From Kryptolebias marmoratus (Eukaryota > Chordata > Actinopteri > Cyprinodontiformes > Rivulidae): DNA of 64,000 nt. The position numbers and the translations under genes were made by a program. The notes under the pieces were generated by a model. That model searched no databases. It was not told the DNA's origin and was given only the letters and a program-made list of their open reading frames with translations. Positions 39,713 to 51,000 of the stretch are shown piece after piece. The first letter of the stretch is position 1. Each line of letters begins with the position of its first letter. The stretch is from assembly GCF_001649575.2 (NCBI RefSeq), contig NC_051437.1:14609132-14673131 (forward strand), read 5' to 3'.

Positions 39713-40305
39713 AAAGCTAGCACTAAGGGAATGTATATCGCCCACAGACTTACACACTGAAGTTAAAAAGAAATGCCTCATGCAACCTGTTAGTACTAAG
39801 ATTACGGGATGTGATGACTCTCAGTTACTCACAGCAATTTTTAGCTCAATATTGGTACAACTGGCTAATATGTAGCTGTTTTTGTGTTTGCTAAGTTCAA
39901 TTAGCTGTGGTGGCCATCTTGAATTGGGTTAACTCCAGAAGTTTAACAGTTGCAGAGATACAACCAATGATTGCCAACCAATGAGTTTCATTAAAATCCA
40001 TCCTTTGGTTTTGTCAACAAACAGATAGTTGACTGTAACAGTTAATGCTAAAGTTTTAAACAAAGCTCTCATGAAATCTGTTGGAGCTCAGAGTATGTTT
40101 TGAGGGTGATGTTCTGAAAAGACCTAACCGAATTTCAGGGTAATGTCTATAAAACTGACTGAATTTTAGCCATTTTTGGGTTTGTTAAGATGATTAGCTG
40201 TGTAAATGTTCATCCAATAAATACTTTCTGAGAGTGTCATTAAATCTGTCAAGTGGCTCATGAGATAGTTTGCCAATAGACAAACAAACACAAGTACACA
40301 CAGAT
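39713..40305 (+). repeat. Dispersed repeat family A, copy 3 (two partial units in tandem)
   Basis: The first unit has GATGACTCTCAGTTACTCAC, CTGTGGTGGCCATCTTGAAT and TTTCATTAAAATCCATCC. A second unit begins near 40060 with CTCATGAAATCTGTTGGAGC and runs through TACTTTCTGAGAGTGTCATT to AGACAAACAAACACAAG. It lies about 1.5 kb upstream of the emilin3 start region. Confidence 0.65.
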
Positions 40306-41398
40306 GATTACATGATTACCCTCTTTTCATGGCTGTGGTGGCAATAATAAGTCAGCTATAAGAGGAAAAAGTCACCATTTTTGGAAAATGGGAATCTTTT
40401 TTTTTCCTTATTGGTTTTTCCATCAAAACGACTTGGATTTCATCCTCTAAAAGATTTGTCACAAATCAGAAAAAATATGATTTGTCTTTAATTATAACTA
40501 TTATAAACCCTTCTCAACAAAATATGTTGTGAGGAAGAGCACAGATCCACTCAGTGGCTTTTAGATTATACATAAAACCCATGCTTTACAGTCTTTTTTT
40601 TCTGTCGACTGGTTTCTTACCTTTTTTATGTGTCTGGAGGAAAACTTTTCTTTTAAAGTTTATACAGTTTTGTTTTAGGGTTCTAAATTCCCTCTCGGTC
40701 ACTGAGTCTCACTTATTTTGGAAACTGATCTTATAATTTCCATTTAAAAAAAACTGACATGCACAGGAGGCAGTACGGCATGAATCCAAAAACCTAAATA
40801 GAGGAACAGTAAAAATGTAAGCGGGGGGTCTGGGTGTGGATATTCACTGAAGCTCTTATTGGGATTTTTAATGACTGACCGCAGAGAAGAAAGGAGGAGG
40901 TCCATTGTGTCCGGCTCTGCAGCGTTTCGGCTGGCCTCAGCTCCGCACATGGCATTGCACACCAGGGTGTTGCTTTGATGTACAGCTGCTCCTGCAAAAG
41001 AGATGGAGAGGAAAATATTTTTTAAAAAGTGGGCAAATGCATAAAACCTTTAGGGATTTGGAAGACAAAAATTGACTGAGACAAGAGAGATGAGAAGGAC
41101 AATGGTGCACAGAGTTAAATAAAAACTGATCTGAAGTTGTAAATCTGCTCAAAAGTTATTGCTGATGTTGAAGAGAAAAAGAAAAGAATCCCGGAATGAT
41201 ATTATCAGCCCGTCCCCTCAATGTGCAGAGAAGCTGGAGAAGCCAAGTTGGGGTGGGATATGCAAATACAGGCTGTCTGCCTGCCCCTTCAGAGGCAGCA
41301 GAGCAACACGCTGCTTGCACACACACACGCAAACAACACACACCCTCACTCATACAGAGCGCACATTACTTGGAGGGTTGAGCTTCGTCTGCAGGTCT
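40306..41398. other. Emilin3-proximal upstream sequence
   Basis: No gene is recognised. The block 40830-41000 is relatively GC-rich and repeat-free and could be part of the regulatory region. CA-rich tracts lie at 41319-41345. Confidence 0.4.
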
Positions 41399-41415
41399 TG
41401 TGTGTGTGTGTGTGT
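41399..41415 (+). repeat. (TG)n microsatellite in putative promoter
   Basis: A TG run that ends directly in the TATA-like sequence. Confidence 0.85.
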
Positions 41416-41853
41416 ATATGAAGCTTAAACTTTAGAGGCACTCACACTCTCTACCCTCATTCTCTTCTTTCTACTGCTCTCCTTTCTCCTCTCCCCTCCT
41501 CCAGAACACCTTTGGGTTGTTTTCTTTGCCTTCATTCCTTCCCTTCCCTCTTCAGGCTCACGGGCTCTCTTGCTTCTCTGTCCTGTGAGCTCAGATTGTT
41601 GTTTTTTTTTGTGTTAGTTTGAAAACTGAAAGTGGACAGGGCAAGATGCTGCTTATGATGCTATAGCTGTCTCGGCTCCATGTCTCCTTCAGGGTCCACT
41701 GAAGAAAGCAAGACTTGAACTGTAGCGGAGAACACCTTCACACCCTGAGGAGCCCTAAAACTACCACTTTTCAACTTCATCATCAGCTCCTTGCATCTCT
41801 GAGACTCTGGAACTAACCAAGCTTTTCAAGACTGACATTAAACCAAACAAACA
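41415..41853 (+). promoter_or_regulatory. Putative emilin3 core promoter and 5' UTR
   Basis: A TATA-like TATATGAAG lies at 41415, directly after a short TG repeat. A CA/CT-rich stretch about 25-30 bp downstream could hold the start site. The following 400 bp is strongly pyrimidine-rich (41440-41580). Two short upstream ORFs precede the main ATG, at 41646-41666 (6 codons plus stop) and 41680-41718 (12 codons plus stop). The TATA call is weak: I see no other core element, and a 5' UTR intron ending at the CCTCCAG near 41500 cannot be excluded. Confidence 0.35.
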
Positions 41854-42038
41854 ATGTGGACCAAGTTGTGCCAAGTCACTGCACAGATCTTTCTCCTTGG
41901 ACTGTTGCTCTCTGTGGTGGACAGTAAAGGAACTCTGTATGGAGGCCATATCGGTCCTTTCTATGGAAACAGATACAACCTCTACAAGGCCGGACTCAGC
42001 CCTCATTACTCACCAAACAAGCCTATGACCCGTCACAA
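41854..42038 (+). CDS. emilin3: emilin3 exon 1 (coding part): signal peptide and N-terminal segment
   Basis: The ATG at 41854 opens a typical signal peptide: MWTKLC, then the hydrophobic core IFLLGLLLSVV, with probable cleavage after the serine at residue 24. A short Gly/Tyr-rich mature N-terminus follows (GGHIGPFYGNRYNLY). The open frame would stop at 42040. The donor GTAAGTG at 42039 is a near-perfect consensus and ends the exon after two bases of the lysine-62 codon, which exon 2 completes in frame. This is the first in-frame ATG giving a secretion signal; earlier ATGs in the leader open only very short frames. Confidence is high because the residues just before the EMI domain (RHK) join correctly to NHCAY in exon 2. 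Confidence 0.85.
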
Positions 42039-45000
42039 GTAAGTGTTGTCTTTTTGGTCAAGCCAAAAATACTACTGCACCATTTATTTGTCTTTTCCAA
42101 GATGGGTTATAAGTTGTGCTAACCTGATGCTATATGCATTCCTTAGAAACATTGTCACCAGCGTGTTTCAGAAATATGGTTTTAGTTATTGAATAAATTT
42201 GATAACAGATCTCTGAATTGATGCTCTGTTTCTGTTTCACACTAAATCAGAACCTCTTCTGCAGCTCACATAAAAAAAAACAACAACAACAAAAAAACCC
42301 ATCTGTGGCTAAGGATAAACATTACAGGGCAACAATCACATGCTGTGTTTCAAAACCAAAGCCACTGTTGTGGTTTTTATGGTGCAGCAGAGCGAACTGC
42401 ATGGGCTGGGATCCCTCAGAGTCGCAGGGAACTGTAAGTGGTGGGAGGAGGGCTGAGTTAAGGACAAGGCTGACAGTACAGATGGGTACTTGCTGCCAAA
42501 TGGGAGTGGCCCAATGAGTCTCCAATCAGTATTAAAGCAATAACACAAAGACTTTATGCTCCTTTCCCTATCACCACAAAGGAGTAAGAGGGGACGCAAT
42601 GCACTAACAACATTACTTAACAGATATCTTCAAAAGACTTAAGAACAACAGTGCTAAGCTGTGCAAATATTAAAAGACTGTGAGAATTAAAAAAAAAAAA
42701 CCCATGCGGACGTTTGCTTGGTTGGCTGTAACTGTTTGACCTGTCAAGGTCTCTCAGTTTTTCTTCCCCTTTCCTCCTCCTCTTCTCTTTTGCTTGACTT
42801 CCCATGAGAGCTGTTATGTCTTTGGACAGCTCCCCAGCTACCTGCTGCTCCCCTCAAGCTGCCACAGGAGGCTGCTGATTGCCCAGCCCTAAATAATCTG
42901 CCATATACGCTCATCTTCACTGAACAGACTGTACAGCATCCCTCACCCTCAATGCAAAAACCACTTTCACTTTTCTTCTTAATTTTTCTCACATTACAAG
43001 ACAATTTCATTCATCCTAGTTCCTACCTTAAATGAATAGTTTAGATTTTGTTGAGGTGGCCTTTAGCTCGACATTTCAGTCGAGATTAAACTTTTTTTTT
43101 GCCAAACTGAGGCTGTTCTAACAGTTATTTATGACCTCTTTCACAAAACAGTTATCCAATATGGCCATAAAAAATTCTTTAGGCTGCTTCTGAACGTTCA
43201 TAAATCCCCAGATGAGCCACTCATGCCCAGCAAAGATGTGCACATTCATTAATGAAGGCCTAGAGTATAACTCCATGGTGTTGACATGAAGCTCTACACA
43301 TAAAATCCGTGTCGGACATTCTAAATCCCGCTGTCAGCTGGGCGCACAGATCATCTGTTATCACCACATCACACCGTGGAGCCGTGGAGCTGGTTTCCTC
43401 TTTCATATGCCGATTTTTACGGTACTATTACTACCTTGTTTAATGGCTTAGAGGTGTGTCTTTGGTGGGTTGACACAAATCACATTGAGACAGCCATAAG
43501 GTCTCTCAGTCCCGGCATTAAGATTTTTTTTCTGTGAAAGAAGCTTGTAACAGGTGTGATATCAATTGTCCATAACCTTTGCACAGAACCCCACTTCAAA
43601 AGATCTGAACTATTGCTTTAACGGCCAATCATATAACCACCACTTGGAATAGTACTTATGGGAGAATTAAGATAACAGAATATTGCTTATTGGAAAAAAG
43701 AGTAATATAAATGTCAATAAAAATAACTGTTTACAGAAGTTATTTTGAACAACATTACATCCACCCCACACCCCTTCTAAATGATTTAACACGTGCAGAA
43801 AGGAAACATTATGCAAAAATTCAGCTTATGTTTGGTGGTGACCAACGTTTAGCTTCTCAGAAATCCGTGGAAGCTGTGTTGAAACCACACGGTTCACAGA
43901 CTGAACATTTGTTAGATGAATGCTGACTCCACTACACTGCCAGTAACAACAGTTAGCAAGTCAGCAAGCATTTAAAACATCAAACTTACAAAACATTACA
44001 TGGGTTTAAAACTATAATGCAGTTACTGAAGTTAAAAAAAAGATTTTCTGTTTGCAGTGTAAATGATTACCCAAAATTGCCTACAGACATACTTTACTTT
44101 GTGTTGTGTGCATTGTTTTTTCATTATCTCACTGACCTCCAGTGACACTTCTTTAAAATGCTAAAATTAATTATCAGGACAATGTACATTATAATGTCAG
44201 CATCAATCTAATGTGTATTGTCACATTCATATTATGGGATTGTGATGCGGTGAACTGCAAACATTTAATTACGAGGTTTAGCGACTAAAACACATCTTTA
44301 AGCCTTTAGTTAGTTCCAGTGCTGATTAACCAACATTCAGTGTTTGACCAGCATTGCAGAACCATGTTACTTCATTTTATTTGACACAGAGTTTGCTAAA
44401 CATTACTTTCCACATTTATAGCACGGTGATGTCAAATGACAGTGGCTTTCATTTACCTTTTAAATCAAGCCATAGATGCAGTTTGTTTGTTTGTCATTAA
44501 ACAGTTTTTCAGGCTTGAATCCCAAGATCATAGAATAACCAGATGCTTCAGGTTGTTCTGGTCAAACTGAACGGAGTGATCAGAGACTGTCAGTAAATCG
44601 TTGTTGCTTGTGGCTGATGATATTCCTCAACATGTGTCTGTGAGTTCCTAGTGTTTAAACGAGAACTGGTGACCTTTGTTGGACACAGCCGGCCCCGGGG
44701 TGTTTAGGTGTCAGACCACCTCCACAGTTATATGAACTCAGTTGTTGTCAGCCTGACTGCTCAGTGGAAATAGAGACTTAAAAATAACATACATGCTCTG
44801 TTGTGTCTAAAACACTGTGTGTCCAAGTGTGCTTTGTGAAGGGTTTCTCTCAGTTTGAACTTTTGTTTTGTTTTTTTACCGAACACACTGTCATATTTAC
44901 AGAACACTTGTTATGGTGAGGTATTTCAAAATTCCCTGCAAGTGGTGTACCGCAGACATTTTGACGTCACGTTGAGTTATCAACTATGTTTTGGCAGCAA

Positions 45001-48000
45001 AGCGAGTGATTTAATTTCACAGTCATTTCTTTCATTCAATGCAAGCACTTGCTTTTGTGAGAAAGTTTATGGCCCTCTAATCACTGACAGTGACATGTTA
45101 GACAATAACGACACTGTACCTGTCACAACTTTGCCACAAATGTGCTTTTACTTGATTATGATCAAACTGGTTCTTTTAGGGTTGCTTTGTAGATCTGTTT
45201 CATCAAAAAAATTGTATTAGGAGGTTCGTTAACATCTTACAAGTACGTCTCATTTTGCACCACAGCGTACCACAGTGAAACAGAATCCAGGAACCATACA
45301 CTCATCGTTGGGAAACTTTTTTTTTTCCAAGTCAATGAGAAGCCCAGCATGTGTCGCATGTCACCACCGATGAGGCTTGAGTTGCATCTTGGCGCTCGCC
45401 TGTGATCTATGGGGCGGAGATCAAGGGGGAAAGGTCAGCTGGTTGATGGAGGTCAGAGGTTATGGGTTGCTCTTGTAAGTTTACGTTGATTGTCCAGTGG
45501 AGAACAGAAACAGAGCCAGTCTCCTGCTAAGAGATACAAAGACTGGGCAGTATACTCCCAAGCTGCTATAACTGAGTTATTTATCAAACTTATAGCTTAT
45601 CTAATACAAGTGAAAGGGTCTCTAAGAAACAGTTCTTTATTTTATTCTTGATGCCTGGATAAATGTCAATTATACTGACTCCAAACAAAGTGGTAGAAGA
45701 CTGTTGACAAATAAATAATTCCTCTTCCAGTCCCTCTTTATGAACATTGGAGTCTTTTTCTTTGCACCAATTTAAGCTTGACTCTCAGTTTCAAATGCTG
45801 TTGTCTGATGTTTTATCAGTCCACTCATACATCGGGGGACATTCATTTTAAAAATGTTATGGATGAGTTGGTCTGACATAGCAATATTGGGGCCAGTGTG
45901 AGGAAGTATTAACAAGAGGAAGAATTAAAATTAAGGCTGAAGCCTCAACATTTAAAGAACTGCCTTGTTGCGTTGCTTCATATGAACCACTTGCAGTCTC
46001 CAGACGGCTGACTCATGTTGGGTACAGGACCATTGCAACAACGGCCATGTAGACTGAACAGGATCACCTGACATGAACTGCTGCAGTAGATTTAGGATTC
46101 AGTTAAATTCTCCTTAAACATATGAATTCTTCATGTTGTTATTGTGTTTATAAATGATGACAGGGCATCTAAGTTTTCTTCCTGATTGGGATTATATCTG
46201 GGCCTTCACCTACCAAATCTGTAAACCAGAAATAAGCTTAAGTGTTGGTCATGGTGAGAGCAAGTTGTGATGTCAGTGGTGGACTGGCTGTTTAAACCCA
46301 GGCCTGAAATGTGCTGCGATCACTGCAGTTCTTGTGGCCAGCTAAAGATGTCATATAGGAAGTACATTTTTCATACACAAATGTAACAGTCGTGCAGATG
46401 CCGATCCAAATAAAACTGCTAACAGGCTCCGTCCAGCTGCTCTTTATGTTTTACAATCTGCTACTTGAACAGAACTCTAGATGTTACAAAAAACTGGGTT
46501 GTGCATGACTTGCAGAAACACAAACAGTGCTGTGACATCAGGTTTGGTGGGAGTTGCCATTTGTGAAGCTGAGATTGGCAAGCATAAACTTTGCATTACT
46601 CACCGATAACTTAGTTTAGGGTTGTTTTGGCATCATCTCAAGGTTTTTTATATAACCTTTTTTTCTCGACAGAAAAACAAAAAAGACCCACCTAAAATAG
46701 GGAGTGGGTGAGCAACTTTAGTTTCTAGAGGAAGGTCAGTAGCACTGCTTCATAAATTCAAAGTATTGCTTTAGCGCTGTACTCAGATCTTTCTCTGTTC
46801 TCCTGATTAGTATGACTTTATATTGAAGTTACTGCACAGCAGCTGATGAACTGCACATGTGCAAATACCTTGCAGGGTTTTTCTTCAGAAAGAAAGTTTC
46901 TACAGTATGTTATCAGGGGGGGAAAGAGGAGTGGCATTACATTGCTTTAAACAGATTTTATCCAATAAACCAGAAACTTTGCAGTGCAGAGCAGCAGCTT
47001 GTGACTGCTGGTTTATGCTGCAGTTATAGGCTGTTTTATAGGCTTCTTGAAATAAAATGTTTAAGATTAAAAAGTTATGTCAGTCAGAATAACTTCATCG
47101 TATTAAAGTAAAGAAAAAAAAATGGTTCTTAACAAACTGAGGCTGTAGATGAGAATACAAATGCTACTGTGAACAATGCTTTGTATTTTGTCTTTTTTTT
47201 CTTTTGTGCACATCTAGCAACAAAAGTACTTTAAAGGATGGAATAGCTTAAATGCATTTTTTTATAGTATTTTCTTAATGGTAAGACAGCTGGTTGTTGA
47301 CAATATTAATGCTACAGTATGACAAACTAAGCCTTTCTTTACTGATTTTAACTTTATAAGGTCAATGTGTAGATGCCAATTATTTTTTTTGCATTGCCAG
47401 CAAGAAAACCTTTTTAAAATGCCAAGTCATTTTTCTCACAAATATAATATTGTCAACAAGACCATTGCAAATTAAGACTTTTTTTTTGTCTCTTTCACAA
47501 GTTTTAGTTTGATTACTTTTGTCCTTCCCAGCACCATGATTATGTCATTTGTATGTGTTTAGTGTTGCTTTTCAGTCACTCTGAAGGCTTTCACTGAACA
47601 CAGTAGCTACAGTGAGTCTCACTAATCTAATAAGGCTGTCTGAAAAACTCCAATTTCCAAAAGCACAAAGAGAAAAGCGGATTAAGTACTTTGGGAAATG
47701 CCTAGGGATAAGTAAAATTGTTGTTTGTTGTCATTGTTGTTGTTTTTTGCCTCACGCATTTCAGCCTCTTTCTCTTTCGCATACCAAATGAAGCGTCTAA
47801 AGAGATTAGATGCAGTTCCGTAATTTCAACAACTAACAACTCATATGACAAAAATTGGTATCAGTGTGTCCATACACCTGGATTTTTACTGTGTACTTGC
47901 ACAAAGACCTAGCAGCTGGACAAAAAATTGAAACGCGTGTAACTGATGGTGTGCCTTTCAGCTTTAATAATGAAAGCTGGCTTGGCTGACCTTTTCTCTG

Positions 48001-51000
48001 AATGCCAAAGGACTCCCCTATAGGTCTTGAAGCTGGGAGTATCTTTAACTCCAGTCATTATCCAAGAGTAACTTCAGTCAACCCAGAGCATGGAGCCTTA
48101 AGATATGCCAGCTGGCTAGAAATAGGCATCATTAAAAGCATATATGAAAAGAGATGGGAGGGGGTGTGGGTGGTGGGGGCTGGAAGAGCTTTGTTAGCCT
48201 ATAGACACGGCTATTAAATGGCATATAAAAAATTGAATGGTTCACTATTTGTCCCACACCGCTCATAAATCTGTCAGAGCTGACAGCATTGGCCGGGGTT
48301 CAAACAGTCAGGGCCCCCTGCAGGTGAGAGTGTGGTCAGTAATGAGAAAGGTGAGCCACTTAGTGCCACAGTGTCAAAACAAGCGAGGCCGTGGAGGGAA
48401 CAGTGGTGAGGCGACGCATGAGGGGGGTTCGTAAAATATCAACAGAGGAAGGGAAAATAAAATATTAGCGACGCAGCCAGAAGCACGACTGGTATGCCTA
48501 AATAATTAAACAGAGACTATGTGCAGTTTTCACATTTCAAACTTATATAGAAAGCAAAGTTTTGAGACGTGCCACTGAAAGATGAGTTGTTTTGGGTCAG
48601 AAAAAGGTGGAGGTGTAAGGTTTGACTCTCCACATGAGAATCTGAGATGGGAATTCTGCTTTTCCCATGGGATGCTGTAAAACTGTCATCCTATACTGGA
48701 AATATTTACTGTGGGACCAGACTGGAGGTTAAAAAAATGCCACGCACTAACAAGATAATATTTTAGGGTATGAAGGTAAAGATAGCATGAACTAGGTGGT
48801 TCTCAAGGGTGTGGAGCAAAAAGGTTTTTTTTAATATTTTGTGTGTTTTCTTATGATTTTGAAGGGGTCACAACTTATGAACACGTTAAAACAAGCCACG
48901 GGAAAGTGTTTAGCGTTTGTAAAATGTGCAAAATTTTATAATAACATCAACGGCTTGGCCAAGCAAAAAGGTTGTGCCTTGTGTGCTGCGGGGACTGAGC
49001 TGGCAAGCAAGTCTGAAGCTTTAGACAAGTTCATCAGTCTCGTAAGTCAGCATTAAAATAACACAAGGAGTCTCTGGATTTCTTACTTGGGGATACATGT
49101 CCCTTAAAGACTTTCTTTGAAGCCAGGTGGCTCTAAGAGGGAACTACAAAAGGTCAGTGTCCAAAGATCCCCAGTTTTGTGAAACAGAGGGTGCCGGTGC
49201 CTGTGACGGTCAAGACTTTTTTGTTTAGGGAGGGCAGATTCTAACGAAAGAAAAGGATACCAAGCACATCAAATGAAAAGGTTTTTAAATGGGAGTCTAG
49301 TTTCACAGTTGCATGTAAAAATAATACCCTTGGGGTGTGACCTGAACCTTGGTCAGAACTCTCTTAGTCAAAGCCTTTGCCAGAAACTTTTTGTAACCCA
49401 TGTCCTTAATCCTCCTGAAGCCTTCAAAAGAGAGAGATGGAGAGAGGTAGAGAAGCCCTTGTAACTTTGAGTCTATTTGATCCAAAGGCCACAAGTAGGT
49501 TAAACATCATTTTTTAACATGAAACGTCAACAAAGGGAGTTTTAAACAAAATCATGGTTTTCTTCTAACCATGATTAAGTAGGGCTGGACAATAAAAACA
49601 ATCCTAACACACATTAAACTTAACATTGCTTTGTAGAAATTAGTTGACATTTCCAGTAGATCCATCATTAGTTAAAAGCCTCTTCTTCAGCACAAACAAC
49701 AAGGACCACAGCAGAATTTATATCCTCTTGCTGCTGCAAAGCATTTCTTGAGCTGCAAACACAGGTGGAAATCAAGGTACGTTGAACAATTGTACATTTT
49801 TACATTATTTGTTGGTACCTTTAAAAGTACATTTTTGCACCATAATTCAAACTGTGCAATATTAAAGCCTGAGCAGGAACATGGGGGCAAACTCAATTGA
49901 CCTGACAAAAGCCATAAACCCAGTGATAAGATAGTGAAGTTGCATCATCTGGTAAAATTGTCCACGCAGGATCATTAACAGCAAGGCTGCACAACATCAG
50001 TTGTAAATTCTGCCAATAACATGAAGAACCAGCATTATCCACACAGGGTTAACACTTAGATGGTCTGTTCCTGTATATTTGGTGACCAAATGTGTTTTAT
50101 TTTGTTGCCGTTTACTCTGTTGTCCATGTTCAGCATTTGCCTGTTTATGGATTTAATTCTCCTACCATGTGCCCAGTTTTCTGTTTTGTTTGGCTATGCC
50201 TTGCCACTTGTACATTTAATTACATTTATTTTCTGTTTCTGACTCAAGAATAATTTCAGAACAGTGGGTAAATTGGCAGAAGGATGTTAGCGATGCAGCT
50301 GCCAAGAAAAAGACAAAGAGGAGATATATGGATGCAGTTAGATAGGACATGGAGGTAGTTGGAGGGACGACAGAGGACGCAGAGACAGAGTTAGATGGAG
50401 GAGGATGACTCGCCGTGGTGACCTCTGAGAAAAGAACAGCCAAAAGAAAAAGAAGAAGATTGCTGCTCCCTATTATTCAGTTTTTGCTTTTGATTTAAAT
50501 TCTTCATAGTTCTGGTTAGTCTGTTTCAATTTTGCTGTTTAAGAAATAAAGTTCCTGGAATCATCTGCTTGCCAGCTTTGTCTTTGTGTGCATTTGGGTC
50601 CCATTTTCACCATCCACTGCAATTTTTGTGACACGATTCCCGTATCTATTGTAGTTTTCTACGAAACGAAGCAGAAAAACCCCCCTCTTACTGTAAAGCT
50701 GTGTGCAAAAAAATGCCTGTTAGCCCTTCTGTCTGTGACATGGGACATAAACAGTAAAGTTAAAATGGCATCCTAATGTACAAAAACACAAGTAGAAAGA
50801 AGTCATAAAAGGTACACCTAACCTGTTTTCCATGATTTACCCTCAGTAACATCATAGCTACAATAATAAGGAGCCACTCATTTGTAATTGAAGCTGATTT
50901 TATTAAATAAATTTCCAAAGAACTTAACTGAGTTTCTTTATGGAGTTCAACAGGTGACAAGAAAAGTGGAAAAAAAAAGAGAAACAAGCAACATAAAAGT

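Noticed and set aside
41200..41853. CpG-island promoter
   Set aside because: CpG is sparse here; the region is pyrimidine-rich rather than CpG-rich.
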